A DNA stretch of 27,500 nt from Cristatella mucedo (Eukaryota > Bryozoa > Phylactolaemata > Cristatellidae), in NCBI GenBank assembly GCA_009760855.2, contig WPIO01000019.1:2752501-2780000 (forward strand). The letters are read 5' to 3'. The position numbers were made by a program, and so were the translations under genes. This document shows, piece by piece, positions 10,246 through 21,600 of this stretch. Numbering within the stretch: position 1 is the first letter of the stretch; each line of letters begins with the position of its first letter. The notes under the pieces are model-generated. The model saw only the letters and a program-made list of their open reading frames with translations, did no database searches and had not been told where the DNA came from.

Positions 10246-10751
10246 CCATAATTTTACGAATATAAGTCGCACTTTTTTCCAGTTTTTTGAAAAAATAAAC
10301 CTGTGATTTATGCGCAGCAAGACCATGTTTGACACCAGCAGCAAGAATTAGAAGAGGCTGTATCGAACGTGTTTGTGAATGGGCTTTGCATGTTTGGAAA
10401 GACATCAAAACAGAAGCCACTGTGATGTCGTTAAAGGAGACAGGAATTTCAAACATTCTGAGTGGAACTGAAGATGATGCAATCTATGAGGAGAGTGACG
10501 GTTTAGACATTGTCAGTGAGTGACGGTTTAGACATTGACAATGTTGCAGGAGACTATGAACAAGTTAGCAGTGGTACTGATGACGAGTTTCTTGCTAACT
10601 GCGATGGTTAAAGCAAACTTATATTAATACAAATTAACTTTATATTCAGTAATACTATTTTTTCAATAAAAAATTTTGCATTCAAGATTTACATCTATAA
10701 ATTTAGAATGCGACTTATACTTGGGTGCGGCTTCTACTCGTAAAAATACGG
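10246..10751 (+). mobile_element. pogo/Tigger-like DNA transposon, internally deleted copy
   Basis: The ends are inverted: CCATAATTTTACGAATATAA at the left, and CCGTATTTTTACGAGTAGAA on the minus strand at the right. Each is flanked by TA (10244-10245 and 10752-10753), the target duplication of Tc1/mariner/pogo elements. The motif ATAAGTCGCA occurs near both ends. Inside lies only the C-terminal part of a pogo-type transposase. The element is about 506 bp, far shorter than a full copy, so it is a deletion derivative moved by enzymes encoded elsewhere. Confidence 0.85.
10329..10615 (+). pseudogene. pogo-type transposase, C-terminal remnant with frameshift
   Basis: The peptide GCIERVCEWALHVWKDIKTE.., then SLKETGISNILSGTEDDAIY, matches the conserved C-terminal end of pogo/Tigger/jerky-type transposases (..W.L.AW..I..E.I..SFK.CGISNALDGTEDD..). 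The helix-turn-helix and DDE domains are absent. A 25 bp tandem duplication (copies starting at 10495 and 10520) shifts the frame and brings an early stop at about 10521-10523. A second open stretch with acidic residues continues in another frame to a TAA near 10611. Not functional. Confidence 0.8.
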
Positions 10752-10753
10752 TA

Positions 10754-11299
10754 ATTTGTGAACTCATTCAAATTCCATTTTCATCTCAGCTTTCCTTGTC
10801 CACTCACTCCAACACTGATAAGGTCTTCAGGCGCTCGCTAAGCGTTGTGTGAACTCGCGATTTTTCTTGAGTCGGCAGATTAATCCTAGTTGGCCCGTCA
10901 AGATTCCCCCCTTCAAAGCACGCCGAACTTCCCTCGCATTCCGGACGCTTCTGGAGTGCCGCGAGGGTGCGCACGCTGCGAGCCTGCCATCAGTCGTACC
11001 GGCACAGTCGGTCCATTGCAACTTTCCTTGTGGATCGTACGAGACGAAGTCGCCCTTGGCCGCTACGCAGAATGCAATGCAGACCGTCTCCTATCAGCCG
11101 GTGGACATGATGCAGAGGTTGGCATTTGCATAGGTGGCAAGCGCTCAAGCTATCCATAGACTCTCTGGCGTCTATTGACTCGCCGCCGGAGCTGACATGC
11201 CACCACTGCGTCTTAGATTAATGACGCAGCCGGCAGCTTCGGCCTTCGCATTCAAGTCAATGCCTTTCAGCGTCGTAATGAGACAGCGAGTTCATCTGC
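10754..11299. other. No gene recognised
   Basis: Overlapping small open frames without motifs. Confidence 0.5.
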
Positions 11300-13001
11300 A
11301 ACTCGACTGCTCGGCGCTCGCAGCTCGGCGCTCGCTGCGCCCGCCATAGTGAAGGCACTGCGCTGTGCTGACTTCCGTTTGACTTCGCTCGCCGACGCTT
11401 ACAGCTCGGCCGTTCTTTGCCAGCTGTGTCCACATCCGCCACTCTGGGGGGCGTGCCGCCGGCGTCCTTTGTGGCCGCTCGACCGCCGGCTGACGCGCGC
11501 GCGGGCCACTGCAGATCGCGAGCTCCGCGGCGGCAAAATGGAGAAGCCGGCGCCGGAAAGCCGCGGCCGTTCAGCGCTGGTAAAAATGGGGTCGAGGGCG
11601 CGGCTTGACGAGCGGGGGGGGGAGGAGATGCGGCAGACGTTTCGCACCGGCTCCGGCAGTCCCAGCACAGAGCTCGCCCCGTCATTTTAGGGTGAGCTCA
11701 TAACGACGCCAGACGGCGCTGCATCATTCGGTTGCCTGCAGCAGTTCCGCCGAGAGCTTTCGCTGCTGAGCTTCTTCGCTGCGTCGCTGCTGCTCTCTTG
11801 CGCTCTGACAGACAGTCGCAGCGCTGCGAAATCGTCGAATCGAGCAGGGGCGAGCCGCGAGGGGCGATACGACGCGCGGGTCGGTTGTGCGCGACCGTTA
11901 CAGAGAGCTTCTCGCGTTCTAGGAGGTGCGAGAGGTGCGAGCCAGTTGGAAGCGTCCGGAGCGGACGCACGCAGCAGACGTCGGCGTCGTCAGCTGCCGT
12001 CCGTTCGCAAAGGGCGCGACGCGTCTCCTACTCGCTCCGTTTCCGGCGCGCCGCCACCCTGCGCCATATTGGCCGCCGCGCTAGCAGCGCCCGCCGGCCG
12101 TCGCAGCACTGCGCCGGCACTCCCAGAGAGCCGCAGCGGTGCGCCCGCCGCCGCCGCGCCTCTTCCGGTGGAAGTACTTCTATTTGCCACTCGCTGCGCA
12201 CCGTCGGGATAAGGCTCGGTAATTCCGTATCTGCATCTTTCAGATGTGCAGCGTTCGCTCCTACTACGACCGCTGCACCGCTCAGCCTCGAAATAGCTGA
12301 TTACTGCCGCCCGGGTCCCAAGCCGCCGCTCCCCGGAGCACGCTCCGACAGCCGCGCTTAGCGCGTGCCGTCGTCAATGGGAGCGCGGACTCCTCCGAGC
12401 TCGGAGGTAGTGGATTCTCGCATTCTGCGGCGGCGGGCGACACCCGACGCCGCTCATGCGACGTCGCGTAATCTCCCGACAGTCACGTCCCTGCGATGCG
12501 TGTCTGTGTATCCGCCACCTGCTCAAAGCCGCGAGGACCGCCGACCGATTATCGCGTGCCGAAGAGACTTTCACAGCGCACTCACAGAGTCTCTGCGACT
12601 TCCGCCGCCGCGTCGCCGCCGCCGGTGGCGTAGCGCGCACACGAGGCAGCTCCACTGCAGCGGCCGGAGCTCGCCACGAAAACGCGCCCATTTTGAGCCG
12701 TCGCCACGGAACGCTCGCACGCGAGCGCCGTACGCGAGCAGCGCTCCTCGCGAGAGCGCGCGCGTGCGTTTCAGCGCGCGCGCCCCGCTGCCGGTCGTTC
12801 GCGCCCGCGGTACGCGCCGGGTGCGATTGACCGGCACAATGCGGACGCGCCAAGATCGCAAGGCCGGCGATGCTTCGTCACGAAAAGATAGCTCGAGCGC
12901 AGGCGACGATGGTGCGTCGCTGGGGAGGGGGCGCTGGCGGCTTCAAAGGACACAGCTCAGGGCGCTCCAGAGAGCTCGTCGAGCGACTGCGTCAACGCTG
13001 C

Positions 13002-13071
<70 letters not shown>

Positions 13072-13450
13072 GCCGTCGCCGCCGCCGCCGCCGTGCGTCT
13101 TCACTGCGTCGAGTGAGGCCGGAAATGCTCTTTCAAATGCCGGTTGGTCGATCCTCGCTCAGTGCACAAGCCTCGCCGCAGTGCACTAGAGCGGCGGCAA
13201 TGATGGGACAGCGTCGGATATCCGGACTGAGGGGCGATGAGAGACAAACGTCCGACGTCCGATATAGGTCCGACGTTCTGGCTTCGCTTCGCTTGCCTCT
13301 TCGCTTCGGCTAACGTGCTCGTGGGCCGCGTTTTTACGCGCGCGCGAACTCCCGACTGAGCACTTCGCCGTGCGATTCGCACCGCGTTCGGCGCGACCGA
13401 TTTCGCGGTCTGCCCTCTAGTCGTCCCGTCGGCGGCGCTACCAGCATTAC
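11300..13450. other. CpG-dense region with a triplet repeat; possible promoter/first-exon area, no gene proven
   Basis: Very GC-rich, with many CpGs and open frames of up to 274 codons on both strands (Arg/Ala/Pro-rich, or poly-Pro over the triplet repeat). The pattern fits a CpG island. One short plus-strand frame at 12839-12911 has unusual composition and ends at a donor-like site. It is noted as a finding, not called as a gene. Confidence 0.45.
13001..13093. repeat. (CCG)n / (CGG)n triplet repeat
   Basis: About 65 bp (13004-13068) is uninterrupted CCG, followed by a CAC and a GTC interruption and five more units. It lies in the CpG-dense region and gives poly-Pro or poly-Arg shadows. Confidence 0.95.
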
Positions 13451-14327
13451 GCTGATGCAGGTGGCGCTGGTACTGACGTCTGTCGGTCGTCACCGCGACC
13501 TCGAAGTTCAGCGCAGCGGTGACGGCCGTTACTGTCCCCGCGTGCAGCGGCACGCTGAAACGGCGGCGAGCAACGCCGGCCGAATTAAGACTGATTGGCA
13601 TTGTTCGCGGCTCCTCAATTATAGCGACTATGAAGTTATTACGCAAGGACCTACGACCAAGGCCGCGTAAAACCCGATGCCTGGCGGTACGTAGGCATTC
13701 AGTTGTGCTGCCAAATTTGGCATTGGCATTCTAGCTGATTTGAGCTCTAGATCGCAGAGCCGTTGGCTTACGTTGTTGCCATTTTTTAATTCCTGTAACC
13801 CTCTGCTGCGGTCAAATAAGCTTGTCCACCTACTTTGTGGATATTGACTTGCTGTGCGAAGATATGGAGGCTTTTCGTCGTCGCCGCCTTCCGCTACCGC
13901 CTGCCACCTACCACGCTCATCGGTGCTCCACTTACAAGTCGCTGGCCGTGCTACAACGTTCGGGGAGCGCAAGTATTCGTCGCGCGTAGGCAGAGCCTAG
14001 CATCATTACAGGTGCTGCATTTGCCGCACGGTTGTGAATAGACGTAGGACCCGCGGTAACCCGTTTATAACAGCATCTCTTCAGAGACGCCTGCCGCAAC
14101 TACGCCACCTGCCGGCAAAGGAACTCGTGCGTGCGGCCTAAATGGCGTCCGACTTACATTCAATGCCTAGTAAGAGCAACGCCTGACTCGTCGCAGCGTC
14201 TTCTTTGAGCGCATCGCAACCCGGCGAGCGGAGTACCCGCTGCGATTTATTGCATGCGACGGGAACGCGACGGCACTGCGCTCCGCCTGCTCATCGCTCG
14301 AGCGCCACCTGGCGGTCAAGTTCTAAA
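13451..14327. other. No gene recognised
   Basis: Small open frames only. No repeat or RNA gene seen. Confidence 0.5.
14246..14251 (-). terminator. Candidate poly(A) signal for the channel gene
   Basis: The minus strand reads AATAAA here, about 1.05 kb past the stop codon at 15301-15303. I saw no other canonical signal on this strand in between. If used, the 3' UTR would contain the SINE at 14481-14638. No clear GT-rich element follows, so support is weak. Confidence 0.25.
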
Positions 14328-14379
14328 GCTTTTCCAGCCGGCTTTTCCAGCCGGCTTTTCCAGCCGGCTTTTCCAGCCG
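14328..14379. repeat. 13 bp tandem repeat, four copies
   Basis: Four exact copies of GCTTTTCCAGCCG, then a partial fifth. A 13 bp unit changes frame each copy, so it is not coding sequence. It lies in the presumed 3' flank of the channel gene. Confidence 0.9.
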
Positions 14380-14480
14380 GCTTTCCGCTTGGCCTCGGCC
14401 AGTAGCTCTGCTGCAGCCGCAAAATCGCCGAAGTCGCACGACGCCACGGGCGACGAAGAAGAAGAGAGAGAGGATACCGC

Positions 14481-14638
14481 TCGACTGTATAGTGAGTGCC
14501 CTGAGAGAAATTAATCTCTATTCAGGCGCTTCGCGTACGCTACGGAGCGCGAGCCCATGACCTGGGACGTCTAATGTATTCACCTTGACCTTGGTTCGAG
14601 GCGAGCACCTTAACCGCTGGACCGACCGAACGCTCGGG
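14481..14638 (-). mobile_element. tRNA-related SINE, same family as 8035-8180
   Basis: The minus strand reads CGGTCCAGCGGTTAAGGTGC (A-box region), then a degenerate B box (14556-14544), then GAAGCGCCTGAATAGAGATT and a CTCTCAGGGCAC tail. This is the order seen in the plus-strand copy at 8035-8180. It has the same orientation as the channel gene and would lie in its 3' UTR if the poly(A) signal at 14246 is used. Confidence 0.7.
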
Positions 14639-14697
14639 TGTCAGCCGGAGGAGCAACGACGACCGGGTAGCGCACTTCAGCGTGGATGCTTCTTCTA

Positions 14698-14721
14698 AGA
14701 TGGCGGCGGCGGGGCGGGGCT
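14698..14721 (+). promoter_or_regulatory. YY1-like motif next to GC boxes
   Basis: AAGATGGCGGC is followed closely by GGGGCGGGGC, a pair common in CpG-island promoters of animals. Here it lies about 0.6 kb past the channel stop codon, on the other strand. Function unproven. Confidence 0.3.
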
Positions 14722-15300
14722 AGGCAGGTCAACGCGGCGACGAGCCAGGCTGCGTCGGCGTCGCCTGCCTGCTTCGGCTCGCGCGCCGAGCTACTGCTTC
14801 TGGCGATGCGTCTCTTCGGTCCCTCTAGGGAAGCCGACGGCGACGCGCTTCTCTGTTTTCTACTGTTTGTCGCCCGCGCCGCGGCATTCGTGGGTGTGCG
14901 CTTCTCTTATGCGAGTGAAAGAAAAGAAAAGCTGTCACTGTTGCTGAAAGGTGCTCCTCAAAGCAGGCCGAGAGACAGACATTTTGGACAATCGAATGAC
15001 TTACACGAGAAAGGCCAGCCTGGTTCGCAGTCGGCTTTTCGCGCGCCGTGTTCACGCGGTCGCCCAAGCGGCGCAGGCTCGCGCGATTTTACAAAAGAAA
15101 TCGCCACACTCGCTGCGACGCACTGCTTGCGATGGCCGCGCGCGCGCGCCGCACCCTTCGCGTCCGACGTCGGCATACAAATATACCGATCGATCGATCG
15201 ACTAAGCAGAAACGAAGAAGAATCGTTCGCGTCTTCGAAAGACGCCGAAGAGACACCATCGATCGCATAGCGCTCGCCAACGCCGCGCCGGCGGCGGCGC

Positions 15301-16473
<1,173 letters not shown>

Positions 16474-16788
16474 CGGCTCCGCGGCGAGCGAGCGAGCGCA
16501 TTCCACGCGCGCAGCGGCGGCCGAGGGCGGCCGGCGGACAGAGCGCAAAGAGACTTCGGTCAGCCGCTGGGCAGCGGCGGGCGGGCGCAGCTGGGGACGT
16601 ACACGCTACGGTAATTGCGGGCTCAAGCGCGCTCGGCCGCCGCCACAGTACTTCAGGAGCCGCAAGTAAATGGCGGAAGTAACTTAAAACCGCTCACTCG
16701 CCTTCCACTGTCTCGCCTGTCCGGTCTCCTCACCTAAGATAAATGCATATCATTCTCAGTCCGTACTTGTACCAGCCAATACGGTATC

Positions 16789-16856
16789 GTACGTTCATGC
16801 AGCCGTGTAAGTCTGCAATGGGCACAGTGCTCATTGAGGGCTTTTCATGGTCACCA
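16789..16856. repeat. Single-arm relative of the intronic hairpin
   Basis: About 68 bp similar to the left arm plus loop of the hairpin at 17000-17135, sharing GGGCACAGTGCTCA and CATGGTC.CCAG. There is no matching right arm. Confidence 0.7.
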
Positions 16857-16999
16857 GTGTGTGTTTTTATTTACGTTAAATAAACGCGTTTTACTTATTT
16901 TTTTCTTTTAGAGTTTCTTCCTAATACCTGAATACTAAACTCTAAGCACTGAGACCTAAAATCTAAACCCCAAAACCCCATTTACTAGCTGAGCTTCGT

Positions 17000-17135
17000 A
17001 TGTTCATACAGTCATGCAAGTCTGCTTTGGGCACAGTGCTCACAGCAGACCGTTCAACATGGTCGCCAGCAGCCATGTTGAACAGTCTGCTAAGAGCACT
17101 GTGCCCATAGCAGATTTACACAGCTGTATGAACAT
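17000..17135. repeat. Long hairpin (two 63 bp arms, 10 bp loop), MITE/foldback-like
   Basis: The left arm 17000-17062 (ATGTTCATACAG .. TTCAACATGG) is the imperfect reverse complement of 17073-17135 (CCATGTTGAACA .. CTGTATGAACAT), with a 10 bp loop. Together with the nearby half copy it looks like a foldback-type mobile repeat. As RNA it would fold into a long stem. Confidence 0.85.
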
Positions 17136-17399
17136 AAGACGCCGTCACAGCCCAAGTCGCAGCTGAGTGGACCATTCTCCACCCGTAAACAGGATTTCGT
17201 AATATCCGAGTCAATAGATTTTTTAATTTATAGAACTCGAGCGACAGAGACTAAGTGGCAGCTTGCGTAGAAGTGAATCTCTGCGAATAGCGAACCCAAT
17301 GCCCAAGTGACTTTGAGCGTGAATCGGCCAAATGCGACCTCCATCTCGAGAGATCGATAAAAAGAGAGAGGCACTCGGAGGACCAAACGTCGCTCTGGA

Positions 17400-17459
17400 A
17401 CCAACCAGAAGGTACTTGAACCAACCAGAAAGCTCTGGGGCCAACCGGAAAGCAAGGGG
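17400..17459. repeat. 20 bp tandem repeat, three copies
   Basis: Three adjacent 20 bp units, each starting with a form of (A/G)CCAACC(A/G)GAA. The unit is not a multiple of three, so overlapping open frames on both strands here are not supported as coding. Confidence 0.8.
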
Positions 17460-18154
17460 TCGCGACCCGCACTGGTTGAGAGTCGCCGCCTCCACGATTA
17501 GAAGCGAGGACGCACACTCAGGCTGCGTCGCTGCGTTTGATCCGTGCTGCACAGCCTAGGACAGCTACCTTGCAAAGCGTCTGTCGCCAATGGCCGCCGT
17601 AGAGAACGGACGGACAGCTAGCTTTCGCTCTCCTTCCCTCGCTCTCTGCTTCACCGAACCGAGCGTTCGACCCGGCTGACCGCTTTTTCGGGTGCCTCCG
17701 TTTCAATTGCGTTGCCTTCAAGTGCGGCCCCTGCGGCGCTGGAGAGAGCCTCTCTCAAATATTAAATGCCGCATTACGAATGCGTCGCCATCTGCGGGCG
17801 CTTCATCCACCGATCTCCCGCACTTCGAAGCCGCTACGACGCACGGAGCCTGACTGAATACTGCCGCACAGACCGCCTAAATAGCTGGGAAGGGGTCGCG
17901 GCAGCGACGATGCCAGCGCTTGTGCACTGAACCTGCGTCAGCGCCAACGTGGGAGGCGCTCGGAGGCAGCCAAGTTGGATCGCCTTACGGAAACGCTCAA
18001 CGCAGCTGGGCGCTCGCCAGCGGCAGCCGCCGCCGCCGCCGTGGAGCTCGCCCCGTGGCCTTCTCGGGCTTCCAGTGCACTCTGCGCCAGACATGGGCCG
18101 CAAGTGCACAGGACGTCAGCAGGACCCCGAGCAACGGCGGACCGCATCTCCGGC

Positions 18155-18176
18155 ATTAACGCTCGCCAGCGTTAAT
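18155..18176. repeat. 22 bp inverted repeat (9 bp arms, 4 bp loop)
   Basis: ATTAACGCT, loop CGCC, AGCGTTAAT. Lies in the GC-rich patch of the intron. Confidence 0.75.
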
Positions 18177-18427
18177 TACCTCGTAGACAAAACCGCCGAG
18201 GTGCTGCTGCTGCGCACCGGCTGCCGCGGCGATGCCAAGACAAAGGAAGTAGGTAGCGAGGGGATGCGGCGGCGGCGGCGGCATCCGAATCGGAATTCCG
18301 AGCGGCAGACTGCGCGCGCCGCCGCGCGCAGCGAGAGCAGCCGCAGCCGCAGGAAGGAGCCGCTAGAAGCTCCGCCCACGCGATCGCGCTCGCAGCCACC
18401 GAATTCTGGGCCGAGTCCGTCGGACTA

Positions 18428-18438
18428 CCCCCCCCCCC
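18428..18438. repeat. Poly-C run
   Basis: Eleven consecutive C bases; a site prone to length error. Confidence 0.85.
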
Positions 18439-18643
18439 ATCCCGGCGCTGCGTTTCGGCAGGGCCGGGCAGGCGCTCTCGTTCGCATCAGCGAGGATGCT
18501 GAGCTCCTAAGTGGGGGAGAAGCTAACAAATGAAATTACAACACAATAACAATATGTGCGTATAGCGCCCTCGGAGAACTTGGTCTCTTTCTAGGCACTA
18601 CACGTATGCTGCAAAGGTTGCGTAACACCCACATGGTCTTTAT

Positions 18644-18676
18644 GACTTTGTGGAGTTACTGACGGAGATACATGAC
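18644..18676 (+). repeat. Unnamed dispersed repeat fragment, copy 2
   Basis: Diverged partner of 6591-6623, lying in the channel intron on the strand opposite to the gene. Confidence 0.5.
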
Positions 18677-19230
18677 ACGAAGCACGATCAAAGGCCTCGT
18701 TTCCTCCGCAAGGCGGTCTAGTTGCGTCCTGCCGCTGGGAAGGAACGCCCCTCAAGCCCCGCCCCCCTTATTCCGTAAGCACCAGCAGACCTTACACCGG
18801 TGACCAGCGGAAAGAGGGAGAGAGCGCTGCCTGGAGTGGAGAGCGGACGACGCGCCGACTCGCGTTACGCTTCCGGCGAGCAACGTTAGGGTGCTCCTGC
18901 GCAGGACTACAGCAGCTTTCTTTAAAATAAAGGCTGGTCTCCTGCTAGGGCAGCACCTTGCAAACGTACGTTTTTAGCTGAGGCGATCGCATTTTCCGAG
19001 CTGCCTATGGCGTCATTAGAGTGCCGTGCGGGTGGAGCGTCGTCCGCGCCCAGGTTCGCACTCTCTGTCTCTAGAAGAAGCCGCCGTCCTTTTAGAGTGG
19101 CTACCATATTTTGCATTGGGGCCGGGGCTGAAGAAGCAATACCGGGCGATCAACCTTGGAAGCCACATAGTCCCAGGTGGGACCTCACCCCTTTGGAGGA
19201 GGAGCGCTGGCGGCATTGCGCGAGTAGCTA

Positions 19231-19290
19231 GCGCTCCTCCAGCTCCTGCTCCTGCTCCTGCTCCTCCTTCTCCGGCTGCTCCTCCTTCTT
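19231..19290. repeat. CTCCTG-type imperfect hexamer repeat
   Basis: Repeated GCTCCTG units followed by CTCCTTC variants, giving an Ala-Pro shadow frame. Confidence 0.75.
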
Positions 19291-20209
19291 TCCTCGGTCG
19301 GTCTCTGGGCAGAGAGGGCCGGAGTCTGTCCGGACCACTTTGGCTATGAAAATGCGAGTGCAGTTACCTTTAACACGTAGCTGTACAGCTGTTTAGCCTA
19401 CGACAGGCAGACGAGACCAACCGGTAGTAAGTCGCAGGGGATCTAGGCAGTCTGCTGTATCGCCGCTGGTAGCTCTGCGGCCATGGGCGAGATACCTTTG
19501 CCTCGAGTAGCGAAATTCTCTATCAAGTGCTCAAAGACGCAGCTAGCTTCCTCTCGTAGACTAATCACTTTTCGCAAAATGTATTGAGATTACCCTGAGC
19601 ACCGTTATTCAATATTATGCACCATCTCCTAATCTAAAATAAGGAAACTGCCTCTATTAAAATCTCTAGCGACCAGCCCCTTTAAGTACTTGTGAACCGA
19701 AAATGTATTAAATCATGTATCTTGCTTCAAGGACGAGCGTATTTGTAAAACAATAACGTTTCCTCACAGCTAGGTAAGCTATATGTCAAGGAAATGAGCT
19801 CTATTGTGTCAAACTTGCGATGGCGGAAAATGCACGCCCACTCAAGGTAAAGATTTAGTCCTTCTCTAAGACAAATCTTGGCTACGGACCTCATACATGC
19901 CTCGCCCTCTTCGGTGTGTACGTGCACTAGCATCGGACCGCTTTGCTAGCCACCAACGTTGGGCCGACGAACATCGCAATTGGCGAGCCCAAAGGTCAGA
20001 TATCCAAATGCACTAGTTGCTCGGAGTCGCCCCGCAGTCCGCACGACCATTCCATTCTGCATCTCAGCGCTCTGCACTATGCTGCAGGTCTCTCTCTCTC
20101 TCTCTCTTTCGCCTCTGATCCCACGTTTCACGCATCTTTCACGCCAAGTTTAGTTGCTCGTCCCGTGCCTTACTTCGTCCGTCTGTCTGTCGGCCTCTTA
20201 CATTCACTT

Positions 20210-20211
<2 letters not shown>

Positions 20212-20291
<80 letters not shown>
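20212..20291. repeat. (CT)n microsatellite in the channel intron
   Basis: 80 bp of CT on the plus strand, that is (GA)n on the gene strand, about 340-415 bp past the exon 1 donor. A shorter CT run lies at about 20089-20107. Confidence 0.95.
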
Positions 20292-20295
<4 letters not shown>

Positions 20296-20455
20296 TGACT
20301 GACTACTCACGTGAGTGCTCATGCTCTTTCGCCCGCGTCTGTCTCTCCTACCACATCAAATCACCCATTCTCTCCCCAGCTGCCCCTCTTTCTTTGGGAG
20401 CGCGGACATGTCCGAGTCTTCGCAGGCGCTCGCTCTCGCGTGCGAACGTGGGTCA

Positions 20456-21600
<1,145 letters not shown>

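Noticed and set aside
11732-12361. 209-codon frame in CpG-rich DNA
   Set aside because: No motif, GC-driven composition, and open frames on the other strand as well.
12365-13189. 274-codon frame with a long poly-Pro run
   Set aside because: The Pro run is the CCG repeat; the rest is Arg/Ser/Ala-rich GC-driven sequence with an overlapping minus-strand frame of similar length.
17000-17135. microRNA precursor
   Set aside because: The stem is longer than a usual animal precursor and a half copy lies nearby, which fits a mobile foldback repeat better. Left as a testable option only.
17949-18533. 194-codon plus-strand frame containing MGRKCTGRQQDPEQRR
   Set aside because: The middle part looks somewhat protein-like, but it lies antisense in the channel intron, has no recognised domain, and spans an inverted repeat and a poly-C run.
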